A stretch of 64,000 nt of DNA. It comes from Myrica gale (taxonomy: Eukaryota > Streptophyta > Magnoliopsida > Fagales > Myricaceae). A model generated the notes under the pieces. The model had not been told where the DNA came from. It did not search any database and saw nothing but the letters and a program-made list of their open reading frames with translations. Each line of letters begins with the position of its first letter. Position 1 is the stretch's first letter. Location of the stretch: the NCBI GenBank assembly GCA_963930655.1, contig OZ005608.1, positions 18,749,271-18,813,270 on the forward strand. Direction: 5' to 3'. A program made the translations under genes and the position numbers. Below are positions 33,177-44,545 of this stretch, piece by piece.

Positions 33177-33489
33177 AAAAACGAAGAAAAAGCTGAGCTG
33201 AACTACGACAAATGTAGTATTTTGGAATTATTCTGTATTCTTTCTGTGCAATTTAATATGGTTATGGTAATGTGGAATATCCGGTATGTACAGGTATACT
33301 GGCTTCAGTTCGGTAGATATTTTGCCAGAGGACCTGTTGTAAGTTCATAATCCTCTTTACTTCCCAAGATAAACTGGAAACTGGAGACGGATGCTAATAA
33401 AAGCATTAGAAAAACTTATTTTATTGTTTTGTTCAATGGTGCAGGAGAGGGATGATTATGCCTTGGAGTTGGCCATGGGTGACGAATAA
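29803..33489 (+). CDS. FDC2: Ferredoxin C2, chloroplast [2Fe-2S] protein, six exons
   Basis: The exons are 29803-30063, 30542-30605, 31912-32000, 33022-33090, 33294-33338 and 33445-33489, all with GT-AG introns. Together they encode 190 aa, close to the usual length of FdC2. The first about 65 residues are rich in Ser/Arg/Pro and form a chloroplast transit peptide. The ferredoxin fold follows (HKVTVHDRQRGVVHEFLVPE). The cluster ligands are Cys106, Cys111 and Cys114 (FACRHGCCTSC) and Cys144 (YALLCVG). The C-terminal extension (EVYWLQFGRYFARGPVERDD) distinguishes FdC2 from photosynthetic ferredoxins. FdC2 is a minor chloroplast ferredoxin linked with chlorophyll synthesis and electron transfer in other plants. 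All exons are intact. The start is the ATG giving MDLRVPC; a GTG further upstream in the same frame is ignored. It converges on LOL1, as in Arabidopsis. Confidence 0.95.
32113..32206. repeat. Direct repeat in FdC2 intron 3
   Basis: The block GCAAACGATTGATCGATTTG ATTTAAGA.TGTCATCCTGAG occurs twice about 54 bp apart. Confidence 0.85.
33146..33181. repeat. Homopolymer tract C21-A15 in FdC2 intron 4
   Basis: Twenty-one C are followed by fifteen A. The exact length may be affected by sequencing error. Confidence 0.8.
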
Positions 33490-34462
33490 GCAAGTATCAA
33501 TCAGTTTAGGAGGGAGGATCAATGGAGCGAAACATAGGAATGCAATTTTCCCCTGCCTTTTCCCGTTTTCCTTTTCAGTTCGTTAACCTATTGTGTTGAG
33601 CCTCCTGGTGTGCGTTAAATTACACTAAGTAAACAGTCTGTGGTACGTAGTTTACATGCACAATAACTCTGAAATTCTATAATGTTTTAGCTCCGCATCC
33701 TTCTTTTTTGATAATAACTCGGGACCAAAGGTTTTTTAATGTCCAGAAGAACTTGCACTTGAAAGAACTTGGTTCACCACACACCAGCTGAAGATTCTTC
33801 TAGAGACATGATAAAAGTGGGGAGGATATGGAGGATAGTGGAGTAGGACTAGAGGAATGAGAGAATCAAGCTTGATAATAATCGATCATTCCCTTGGCGA
33901 AAGGGTTGCAGTGTTGTACAATGGGCATAGGTTGCACTGTTATTGGTTGCAAGTGTTATTTCGGATAAAAAGGAAGGTTAGTGGTTCTCATGAGCACCAT
34001 CAAGTATGTTTGCAGGCGAAGGGTTTCCATCAATAAGCAGGTCTTGGTGATAGTAGGACTTATGTAGTTGGAATACTTCTTTCAAGGCTCCTATTCTTCA
34101 AGGTGACATTGTCGGAGAGCTGCATATTTGACCCCGATTTACGCTTCCTCGCACGAATCAGAACATATAGAAAAAGACTTCCATTTTGTTCAAGACAAGG
34201 TAGCAGCTAAGGCTCTGGACCTTTTTTTTTTCACCTAAGCAAATGAACTTCATCAAACACAGGAAAAACAAAAAGCCCGACCAGAACAGAGATCTTAGGC
34301 CGGCACTGCAAATTGGCACATGTCCTACAATCATACAAATAGACAAAATTAAGGTCCTAAAGATATAAACGGGCTCAGAGCTCTGGGCATGTGACTAACA
34401 AACTAACTTGGGGAAATGAGCTGTTAATATGTAGTTCTTGATCAACGGAAATATGTCTTCAG
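33490..34462. other. FdC2 3' region and spacer
   Basis: This includes the presumed FdC2 3' UTR. No gene or clear repeat is recognised. Confidence 0.5.
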
Positions 34463-34473
34463 CACAATGTTTC

Positions 34474-34665
34474 GAAGGACCACGTTCGGTGCTTGTGTGT
34501 GGGTCGAGTCATTCCCCTACTGGAAGAGTCCCAGACTTACAGCACACGTGAGCTGTGGCCTGTGGGGTTTGTCCTGTGTGAACCACTCAAGGGGATGCTA
34601 CCCTGCGGGGCAGGTACTCTAGACTAACAAGGTAGCTCCCCTGGTGATGGTTTAGGTCTTTTTTT
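34474..34665 (+). mobile_element. SINE with 11-bp target duplication
   Basis: It has a B-box-like GTGGGTCGAGTCATTCCC and ends in a T-rich tail (CTTTTTTTT). It is flanked by exact copies of CACAATGTTTC (34463-34473 and 34666-34676). A diverged fragment of the same family lies at 59425-59510. Confidence 0.8.
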
Positions 34666-34676
34666 CACAATGTTTC

Positions 34677-36139
34677 AAAAGCATACAACTTCCTATGAAA
34701 TCTAAGCAGTTAGATTCTGATACGGCATATATTGGAGAAAATATAGAGAAATCAAGAAATGATAGAGGAGAGAAGAAAAAAGCCCGGAGAGATAAATCAA
34801 GAAATAATAGAAAGAAGAGAAGAATAAAGCCAATGAGAAGAGAAAAACACCACATTTGAGTGCAAAAACCAGTTGCTAATAAATTTTATAATCTCAATTT
34901 GAATAATTTAAGGTTCTTACAAACCGTAAATAGAGAACAAAAAGTCCTAAGCAAACCTTAAAAGCTCATAGGCTAAATAAACCCTAATAAAACATAATAA
35001 CTACTAATCCATCAAAATATAAAATCACAACTAAATAATGTAAAACAATTGATTAAAATGTCCCCATTAGATTCCCTTGATTTTCCTTTTATTTTCAGTT
35101 ATTGTTGCTGTTTTTAACTGGTATGTATAATGTTGTAACTTCAATTTCTCAAACAGTTCTAATTGTATTTATTCTTCTATGGTTGGTCTATCTTAGAAGT
35201 CATCGGTTTTATTTGCACTGATTATATAGGGTTTACCTCAGTTAATGTATAATAGATAAAAGGGTTGTGTGATTTGGTTCTTTTAGTTTTTTAGGTCTCA
35301 GATCGTTTTTTAACTTGGCTTTTGACATTTTCTCTTTGTAACAAGCCAAGTTTGATTGTTCCCATAGTATTTCTCCGTCATAAGTGAGAGTTTTCTAATA
35401 AAATTCAGATGTGCTATCATCCTTTAAAAAATAAAACTTGAATTTCTAATGCACAAGTTCTTTGCAAAGTGGTTAATTCAATGTCCATAGAAAGGGCAAC
35501 TCCAAGTCTCAACTCTTTTGTCTGACCACTAAAGTTTATCCCCTTGTCCTGGACCACAGGATTGTTTCATTGATGCAGATAGGTCAAAATATCAAGAGTT
35601 CCTACCTTTTTTTTAATAGCAGCTCCACATAATTCAAAATCCATTGGGGTTGTCGTGAACCAGAGAGGCTCTAGGCAGTCTTCAAGCAACCTAAAATGAG
35701 TTGCTTGTAAATGTGTTAGTAGGATTAATTTGTTTCTGTCTTACAAGCTGGGCTTACTGTTCTGCTGCTATTGGGTGAGGATGAAGATGCAGAAAACAAG
35801 GGGCTGCTTCTTTCTAAAGGGTAACATAAAAATAGACATTTTGTTTTGTGTCAATCTCTTGAAGAATCCTAATTGGTTGTAACTCAGAATGATGTAGATC
35901 TGTAGATCATTTTTGGCGTAGTAGACATTATCAGAATCAAGATTGTGGGCGCACGAGGATGCAGACAAAACTAGTTTAGCTTGCTATCTCTGTCCCAAGT
36001 GGAAATATCTACCATTGTTACCCATCTAGTTCTAAACTATACTTTTTTTTCCTAACCAAGTGTGAGGTCCAGTTTACGTGCACTTGGACTAATTCTGGAG
36101 TCTGTGTAGTCCCTCTTCCCACACAAATCAGAAAACTAC
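34677..36139. other. Spacer between FdC2 and LOL1, left part
   Basis: This is AT-rich single-copy-looking DNA with no gene recognised. Confidence 0.4.
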
Positions 36140-36290
36140 CAAATTAAGCAATTATTAGGCCAAAGGCCCTGAGGTGGCCCCAAAAACTTAATAGCACTTA
36201 CGATGTTTTGAACTTGAGACCTTATCAGGCAGAACTCGCCTCTGAAAGTCCTAATTTAAGGCCTCGCATCATTGCAGAATTGAAGATTTG
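36140..36290 (-). mobile_element. Possible SINE
   Basis: The minus strand contains GGTCTCAAGTTCAAAAC (36205-36221), which resembles a pol III B box (GGTTCGAAACC form). The flanking text resembles plant tRNA-type SINEs. No target duplication is found. Confidence 0.35.
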
Positions 36291-36689
36291 CGTAACTAGG
36301 CCTTATCAAAAGCATGCTGCGACTTCCTTGGGACAGAATTGGGGTCCATGACAAGAATTGATGTGCCTTGGACCAGCAGATGGTCGTTCGTTGTTAGCAG
36401 TATAACGTTGATAATAGAACAAGGAATTGGAGAATATACCATGTTGATATTATGTTCTGATCAAAGACCTCTGAAAATGAAGTTTTTCTTTTTGGAATTT
36501 TTGAACCGGGTATGCAGAACCTTCAACCACATGGAAACAGAATCAATGGCCAAAATCATAGATGCTGGAAATCTAGAATAGTTGCTTTCTGTCAAAACAT
36601 GCCTTTCCTGTATTATGAAGGAGTGCTCATTTGAAAGAAGAAGATTGATTAATCAACAGAATTGATATGACAACCAAGAAAATTTAGCT

Positions 36690-36985
36690 ATGGTCTCAGT
36701 TTTCTCATGCATATTAATCATGATTAGATGACTATGTTGTCTCTGTCTAACGATTACTTTTGGGTTCTGAAGGCATAGTTTGATTCCTTTCGCTTTCCTA
36801 GATAAATATCATCGCTGCACATAAATTTCATCACGGATGCTAAAGCCTTATCTAATGTAGAAATCTTTGATTCTATCTCTTAGACAAGGTATGGTCTGGT
36901 CCCGGTGTTCTCATTCATATTAATTCTGATTAGATGACTATGAATCTATGATGTCTTTGTCTAACGATTACTTTTGGGTTCTCTG
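36690..36985. repeat. Diverged direct duplication of about 85 bp
   Basis: The segments at about 36690-36772 and 36893-36983 share GATTAGATGACTATG and TCTAACGATTACTTTTGGGT at equal internal spacing. Confidence 0.8.
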
Positions 36986-37472
36986 GTCCTTGCGACGGTT
37001 GAAAGTCCTGGCCATACATTGCTAGCCATTCAAAACCTGCTTCTCGTAGTCGATCCCAACCTCAAGCTTTTTCTGAAAATATCTCTTTTGATTCCCAGCA
37101 CAATTTTCTTGGTCGTCCTAATTGGTGCCAAGCAATTGTTTCCGATTGGACAAGTTGACGAACCAAAAGCAGAGAGCATGCATCTGGTGTAGCATTTTTC
37201 CCGTGGTCTTGATGCCACTCATGCACATGTTAAAGTAAATGAAAATGAAATTCTTCTTATCCGAACAGTTCGAAAAGCATTCAAAAGTCTTCTCATTGAA
37301 TAGTTTTATTCATAATAGATATCACGCACGGCAAAACTAACTCTATACAGGGTGGGTAGGGGGAATTCCCCTGCTTGCTTAAAGATCCAGTGACGGGGAA
37401 CATCATGCCAACATGGTTAGATGCCAAACCAAAGCTGTAGAGGCGGTAGCGACCGCCTAGTTGTATATAAGT

Positions 37473-39197
37473 TTAACTGTTGAACTTCTGTTCAGCCGTG
37501 CTAGCCGAGGCCTGCATATATAAACAAAGACACCCCAGTTAACACGATTTTGAGTACATAAAAAATGGGATCGTTAAAAATGGCATCCCTCAAGATTAAC
37601 GAGCAACAGGAAATGGTTTAGATTGTCAAGATGTATTGAATCACTAGGAATCTGTTTGCATGTTGCCTGAGGTTTCTAAGTTCTACTCTGTATGGATGCC
37701 TTGAAGCTCTATTCTCTGTGAACCCCATGCAACTTATCCACCCTTAATAAGTGTGTGGAGTTCCAATTTCCTGGTTCGAAGTCTTATTTTATTTTGAATT
37801 CCACATTTTAAGTGTCGCTGATATTGCCATATTGGCAGGAAACTGTTAGTTCCACTAACATGATCCAAGTGCAAAAAGAAATGTGTACTGACCCCAACTG
37901 ATGTGACAAAATTGCAGACTGCACATTTCACGGATCGTGCTCCATATTGATACATCAATAACATCCTGCAGTTGCCACAGTTGACATGTGCCACTTGGTT
38001 TGCTGTCAAATGAACATTTGGTGCCTCCCCCCGGTTATTAGCTATTCAATGGGGTAAAGCCTCCTCCAATCTTAACAATACTATGAAAGCGTAATGGGAA
38101 ATGCAGAGAGATTATATGGCGAGGAGGGAAAAAGATAGAGCTGTGTAGTCCAATAGTCTACCTTCCAAGGCTAGATTGACGGTATGGCAGCAAGAACATT
38201 GTACACTCGTTGCTCCTCGTATGTACATGAGTAAGGTATGGCAGCCTCCACAAACCAATTGGGCCATTTCCGTGCCTGTCAAAAGAGTTAGACAAACAGA
38301 ACGTGAGTGTTCTTTGTCCTTGGTCTGCTTCTTAGGCCAACAGACATCGAAGAAACTCAGAACTAAATTGAAGTTCCCGCTGATACAAAGTAGCAGGGGT
38401 GTTTAACCAACGTATTAATAGAAAGCAGCTTACCAGGAGGTGGCACCGCTGTGACTGCATTGCAAACAGCACAGCATACAGAAGTTGCTCCAACCGGATA
38501 CAGTAAAAGGTTTCGACATCCAGAGCACACAAGCTGGCTCTGTGCACCTGATGACCAACATAGATATAAGTTATCTCAGGAGTAACAACTACTAGAAGCA
38601 TAGAAGCGTACAACGCCAAATTAATGTCAAACAACAGAGTTCCAGCATCGACACTGTCGGTGAAGAATATGTTGCTTGAATGATCAGCATTCAAGCTGGG
38701 CAAGAAACTCAAAGCAGATTAACTGTCTGACTTCGAGCTCTTTTGCTAGTTATCGCCATATTACCCAGGGGACTCGGAGAACGTAAATGTAGAAAGTGTT
38801 ATTAATTGAAGAAATTCGTCCCAACCCAATGTTCTCAATTCTAAATATTACTAGCTTTTGATTTGAGTGACCGTCCAAATCCAGTATTCTTCTATGACCC
38901 AACAAGTATCCCCTATGTTTGATAAATCCATCTTCGAGAGAAGGTAAAGAAGGGGAGAAATAAGGAAGAGAAACATGAAAGGAAAAAATGTAATCGCTCG
39001 ACAGTTGGTTTATTACTTGGTAGTGGAAAGATGCACTCACTTATTAACTAGGCCTCGTATTCCAAGCAACCAAAAAGGACAGAGAATTGACATTTTCGAA
39101 AAACTTAATCGATTTAGTACAGAACAGAGTAGATACCATTTGCAGGTGATGTATATGGTGCTGGAGGTGTCGGATATGGGGCAAGCGGAACTGGCAT
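37473..39197 (-). CDS. LOL1: LSD1-like zinc-finger protein LOL1, five coding exons
   Basis: The coding exons are 39137-39197, 38434-38547, 38162-38275, 37893-38002 and 37473-37511, on the minus strand. Splice phases agree and the product is 145 aa. It starts [15 protein letters not shown] and has three LSD1-type zinc fingers starting near Cys28, Cys67 and Cys105 (each CxxCRxxL...GAxSVxCxxC). It ends [15 protein letters not shown]1-family proteins act as nuclear or cytosolic scaffolds in plant cell-death control; Arabidopsis LOL1 promotes cell death and acts against LSD1. The finger cysteines are all present. The intron after finger 3 has a GTCAGT donor. A 5' leader exon probably ends at 39696 with a GTATGT donor. 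It is convergent with FdC2, in the same order as Arabidopsis At1g32540/At1g32550. Confidence 0.95.
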
Positions 39198-40260
39198 TAT
39201 AAAATCTCACCAGAGTTACTCCTTCTCTTCCAAACCCTTGGTACTTTACTGCCTGAGACACGAAGAGCACTCACATCCTCCCATTCTCACCATTCCTGGA
39301 CAGAGAGCGAGATAAGATAACATTAAGAGTAACACTTTTTCGTTTTGAGCAAAAACACCATAACTTGATAGTTTACTACAAAAGGGTCTCTCCAGCCAGC
39401 TTAAATGTCCAAGAAATTTAAGCCAGACATCAATAAGAATTACAAGAAAGAGAGGTAAGAAACCATGCAAAAGAGGGTGTCAGCCAATTATCTAAGCAAC
39501 CAAATGAGCAAACCCAGTTGACAATTTTTCCACTAAAAGCAAAACAGGAAGCTCTTATTCAAGACGCCAGAAAAGAAGCAGCTTAGAGACAGAGGCAATT
39601 AAACCGATTATAACATTGTGGGAGTGGATCAGACTGATGGAGCTCGAAGACTTAGGAAACCAAAAGCCAAGATATTTGCCATCACAGACACATACCTTTG
39701 CAAGTTGCCGCAGATGAAGTGGAGAGACAGAGAGAGGATAGTAGTAGACATTGCACTGGAATGAGAAAGCTGATGTTAAAAAAGATAATTTTTACCTTCT
39801 TTCCCTTCTGTCACCTCATTTCTAAGAAGAAATGAAACATTTAGTCTTTTTTTTTTTCTTTTTCCCTTATGGATAGAGGTGCTGGTGGATGATTAACTAC
39901 TATTTCTGTTGGGGGCATATCAAGATCAACTTTGTCTGAAACCCTGGGCCCTCTCTCTCTCTCGTGCTCTGTTATTGGTGGTTATACAAGAGTTGCACGT
40001 GAGTGATGCAACCAGACACACGCGAGTGATGCAACCAGCCACACGCTCCTTTCTCAGCGGAATGGACGGGCTACAGTCAGCCACGGTATAAAAGAGAAAC
40101 CAATCACGGCCGTAACTCGAAGGCCAATCTCACTGCTAGCTGTGAAAAATGGATTGCGAGGTCGGTCACCTTCTAGCTGGTATTTCAGTGCCTGCATTAT
40201 TACGAGCCACACTGCCAGCAGGTCGATAGGCGCTAGGCAAGCCATGATTGGGTTGTGGAT
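39198..40260. other. LOL1 leader and upstream region
   Basis: A probable 5'-UTR intron spans about 39254-39695, with an untranslated exon just upstream (39696 to about 39760). At about 39997-40045 there is a direct repeat with GAGTGATGCAACCAG. No further gene is seen. Confidence 0.5.
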
Positions 40261-41885
40261 TCACCTGATATTGTGATACTGACTTTTACCAACCCACCAA
40301 AACACCCTTACGCTTGTGTACTGCAATAACATTTATCTTTCGACAATTAGTACTCTATTAAAATATATAAAATATAATTTCAATAATAATTTTTTAAAAA
40401 AAAAATTTAAATAAATAATAGATTAATATATATTCTGAATTTAAAATCTTACTCCATATTTTATCCAAATTAAAATCTTACATATATATCTCCCAATAAG
40501 AGGAGTCTAACCCACATATGGCTAGAGTATTAATGAATATAATTTAAATATTAAAATATATCACTTCTTACTGGCTTAAACTTTTAAGATAAATAGTAGA
40601 TGCACGTAAAGAGTAATTTTAAATTATATCACCAATCCTGCAAGATTGAATCACATTTTAATTGCACCCTACCAAACCTTATACCTTGAACCTTAAATTA
40701 GGAATAGATATATACTTTGCGCCATTTTAAGATTATCTCACTATTTAAAGGAATGAAAATTGGTCTACTTACACAATCTTAATTTTCAAATTATACCGTG
40801 GAATACAAAATGTAAATCCACTAATAGTTTGGGTTGTAATGTATTAAATCGAATAATTTGAAGTGCAAATTGTAAAGATAATTGTAATTATAAGGTGGAA
40901 GTGTAATTTTTCTAAGCAAGTTGAAAGATTTGACCAAAAGATACTAAAAAATATTTACATACCTACGCTTTTCGCAATTTTAGTTTCAAAACTTTAGGCG
41001 TCTAAAATGTTTAAGGACATGTGTTTTGAAGAAGTATATTGGAGTCGAGATCCCGATTATTGTTTTGTCTAATAAGCAACGGAAAACAGTGACTTTTAGA
41101 AGATGAAAAAAAAAACGGAAGACAGTGACTTGTTTACCCCTAAAAAAAAGTGTCGATTCTTGAGAAACGCCGGTGACGTGTATAAAGACGTTTTTCACGT
41201 GGTAAAAAATTAGATTAAAATTAGACAAACAATTAAGAACAAAAAATTGAAATTAGAAAAGCAGAAAAGTAACAAATTGAACAAATAATAAGGAACAAAA
41301 GAATAAAGAACCGAAGATTAACATGGTGTTTGGGGCGCAAAAAATAAAAATAAAAAAAGAAATTTAGAAAATGAAATCGAGAAAGCCAAAAAACACAAAC
41401 AAAAAGGGTCGGGGAAGAGGATCATCTGTGGATGGGGAGACTAGTAGGGAGATCCCCTCCTTGGCCCTTGATGCAGTGCAAGGGATCTATCTCCCGGCTC
41501 GATCCAATTTTTTCTTTTGTTTTGTTTTTCTTGATTTAAGTTACTTTTTCCTGTTAAATTTTTATTTTATCGTGAAAATTACTTATTCCTTTTGTGCTTT
41601 TAGAGCTTTAGTTTTTTTTTTAAAAAAATTTCCTTATTATTTTTTATTCGATTTGTTTATCTTTTATACTTATATATACACATATATGTAAGCCACTCTT
41701 AAGTATCCTATTCTACCCAAAGATAAGTTTCTAATTACAATACAAAATGTACCTTCTATTTTGGATTATTGGGGGATGAAAAGATGGAACAAAACGGAAT
41801 GGTAACTTACTCAAGGAGAAACCTTATAATAAGGAGGCAATATTTGGTGATTAACAAGGGAGAAGCCAGAAGATCAGGCAAGGGA
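40261..41885. other. AT-rich spacer
   Basis: This has long A and T runs and short low-complexity frames, for example a Lys-rich one at 41371-41691. No recognisable gene is present. Confidence 0.5.
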
Positions 41886-42020
41886 CAGTGGCGGAATTAG
41901 GATATAATTTGAAGGGGGGCAAACTTCTAATGCGAAATGACAATAAATTTTTTTTCCTATATAATGCAAAAAGTGACTTAGAGTTAAAGGGAAAAGTCAT
42001 AGTTAGCCTCATATTTTTGG
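41886..42020 (-). mobile_element. Terminal fragment of a hAT (TTF-type) element
   Basis: The text CAGTGGCGGAATTAGGATAT, TTGAAGGGGGGCAAACTT, TTAGAGTTAAAG aligns with the end of the hAT remnant at 48173-48260. CAGTGGCGGA ends are typical of this plant hAT group. It is cut off by the MITE at 42021. Confidence 0.55.
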
Positions 42021-42248
42021 ACTCGGATTCCCTCATAATAGGGATTACCTAATGAGTCATTGGATGGATGACAACACATTAATGAATCCATCCAATGGTC
42101 TATATTAAAATGTCAAAAAAATACAAAATGAAAAAAAAATCCTGTATGTGATATAGACCATTGGATGAATTCATTAATGTGTTGTCATCCATCCAATGGT
42201 CTGTTAGGACCCATTAGGTAATTCTATCTTAGGAGGGAATCTTTTCCC
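42021..42248. mobile_element. MITE with about 100-bp inverted repeats
   Basis: The arms contain GATTCCCTC...ATTACCTAATG and CATTGGATGGATGACAACAC, ATTAATGAAT, and are reverse complements. CATATTTTTGG lies on both sides (42009-42019 and 42249-42259), a plausible target duplication of Mutator type. Confidence 0.85.
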
Positions 42249-42261
42249 CATATTTTTGGGC

Positions 42262-43140
42262 AAAAATTAAACTCGTGCCTTTATTTCAAAAACGGCGATT
42301 TGAGACCCTCAATTTTCAAAACTCTTCAATCCTTGCCCCCGGTTAAAATTACCATTAAAATAGACGGAAATTGCCTCCATGTGCCTTCCACACGTTGTTT
42401 GCCCATATCAACTTACCTATACGCCCTTGATAAGTGACGGTCGAATTACGTCAAATGCCTTCTTCAATCCTCGACCAATTTAGGGCATATTAAATTAGGG
42501 ATTTTTTCAAATTGGCTTCGACAGACATTCGGCTCCTTGTCTAGACTGCGGTGGAAGAAGACAAGGTCCCCCATTCCGTTGGGTAGACTTTGGCAACCAC
42601 TCATTTGCGTCCACTGCCTCGATTTCCTTTAGGCGAGCCATAGACGAACAGGTAAAAATTCAAACCTTCGACTTTTGACTTTCATTTCATCTCTCATGCG
42701 GGTTTTGTGGTGGTTTGGTCTAGTAGGTCTGAATTGTTTTCGTGGGTTGTTGGGGTTGATATTTATGCGTTAAGGTGGTCTAGCTGGGATAAGGGTTTAT
42801 AATTGCAACTTGGTAGTGTTGGCCGACAACATGTGGTCCCTGGTCTCATTTCTTTTGGTTTTCCTACTGTGTTTTCTATGATCTTGTAGGAACTAGTGTC
42901 GCACGTGATGACTCGTCCTTTCTCAAACGATATTCTTCAGTGGAGGTATAAATTGGGAACTTTATTGGTAATAATTAGTTACTACTGACTTATATCCTTG
43001 TTTATTTCTTTTTGTATGCGAGATAAGTTGTGTATGACTGAGAATAATATTTGCTGTCAGTCTACTATTGTACACTTTATTTTTGTACGAGGTAAGATCT
43101 TATACTATATATTTTATAATATACTCTATTATTGGCCAAT
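42262..43140. other. Possible MULE terminus and leader
   Basis: The text has the form of a MULE end (GGGCAAAAATTAAACTCG, GACCCTCAATTTTC, TTGCCCCCGG), followed by a non-coding stretch with a possible splice donor (ACAG^GTAAAA at 42652). The second terminus is not identified with confidence; a segment at 44985-45096 is a candidate. Confidence 0.3.
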
Positions 43141-43219
43141 GTCACGTCCATGTCATGCAAGGATGAAGTAGTTAGTCCCTGAGTCATATGACTTTGATAA
43201 GAACATTTGGGCAACTTAT

Positions 43220-44545
43220 CTAGCTCCATTTACCCCTGAAGTCAGGGTTGTGCGTTCCCTTCGGAACTATTCCTTTTCCCTTGGGAATACGTCATTTGGT
43301 TGAACTAGCCCTCGAGGTGGCCCCAGGCCTAATGACTAGACTCAACCCTTAGAGGTTCACACCTTCTTGCAAGCATCCTTCAGTGTGATTGCACATACCT
43401 CATGACCTACCCATCCTTCTTGCAAGCATCCTTCTTGCAAGCATCCTTCGGTATGGGTGCCCTAGGTGACATCCACCCTTCACGTAAACGTCCTTCAGTA
43501 TGGATGCATCTTCTTAACTAGTACGGTATCGACCAGAGCTCCTTACTTAACTTGTCATAAAAACTCTCATACTTTCATTTGCACAAATTTTTCTTTTTCT
43601 TTCAAGAAAATCATGCAAATGCTTATGTCATGCCATGCTTGATATTTGTCATGCTTGATATTTGTCATGTTGTGTATCATTCTAATTTTCATAAAAGTGT
43701 AAGTTTCTACTTACATCCACTTACCTTGGTCTCCTTTGAGTATTGGTATGGAGTTCGCCTACAAGCGATTCAATTATCGAACTTAGATGCTTAAGAATTT
43801 AATAACATTCAAGAAATACTTGTAATTATTAGATTTTCCAAAAGTACAAATAAATTAAACATAATTTCGTTCACAAAATGTTACTTAACTAGCTTGTAAA
43901 ACGAAAGAGGAAAGACAATCAAACACACGTATCAAACATCTCTTATACAGTTGCTAAGGAGGTCATAAGAAATACTCAATCAACTAGGTACAGTTGCTCT
44001 CCCCCAACCATCAATGATTTCAAGCCTATTCATAAATTTCCCGCCATCCCAACCTCAATAGCTTCATAACTAAGCTTATTCAACTATCCTCAATGCTAGG
44101 GTTCACAAGTCTTCAATTGGAACTCCAAATTCATCACATACGAAATTTTAACAGATCCCGCTCGAGAGCCTGTCGAGCACCGTTCGAGCGCCAACTTACT
44201 GTCCAACTGCCATCAACCCTCGCTCGAGCGGCAGTCGAGCGCCAACTTACTGTCCAACTCTCATCAACCCTCGCTCGAGCGGCAGTTGAGCGCCAACTTA
44301 CTGTCCAAGTCTCTGTGTGAAATTCCCAAGGGTCGCTCGAGCACCTGTCGAGCGTTGGTCAAACGACAAGACACTGCCACTCATATTTCCTTAAGGCCGC
44401 TCGAGCGCCTGACGAATGCTAGTCGAGCGCGATGTTACCTAAAAACAGGGTGCTAAAAATCTTCCTATTCCAACACCCTAACTATGATCCCTAGCTTGAT
44501 TCTTCTGACCATAAACAATTCCATACACTCTAATACATGCCTAAA
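43220..44545 (-). mobile_element. Gypsy LTR fragment related to the solo LTR, inverted
   Basis: Read on the minus strand it is colinear with the solo LTR from its early part (GTTGGAATAGGAAGATTTTT, AGCACCCTGTTTTTAGGTAA) through the 'gaaggatgcttgcaag' repeats to GGGGTAAATGGAGCT. Between these it carries an array of CTCGAG motifs where the solo LTR has TGTCGACACA. Both ends are truncated. Confidence 0.75.
44160..44428 (-). repeat. CTCGAG/GTCGAG array in the Gypsy LTR fragment
   Basis: CTCGAG begins at 44161, 44223, 44274, 44336 and 44400. It is followed in most units by a second (G/T)TCGAG-type site, for example CTCGAGCGGCAGTCGAG with TCGA centres 11 bp apart. Two units are exactly 51 bp apart with the linker CGCCAACTTACTGTCCAA. 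Confidence 0.9.

Noticed and set aside
36974..37192. Hydrophobic 72-aa frame between FdC2 and LOL1
   Set aside because: No family is recognised; it overlaps a local duplication and lies in the convergent spacer.
41371..41691. Lys-rich start followed by Phe-rich frame
   Set aside because: The AT-rich low-complexity text gives chance frames; no motif.
44093..44320. Open frame with ERQLTVQL repeats
   Set aside because: It is a translation of the 51-bp CTCGAG repeat in an LTR, not a protein family.
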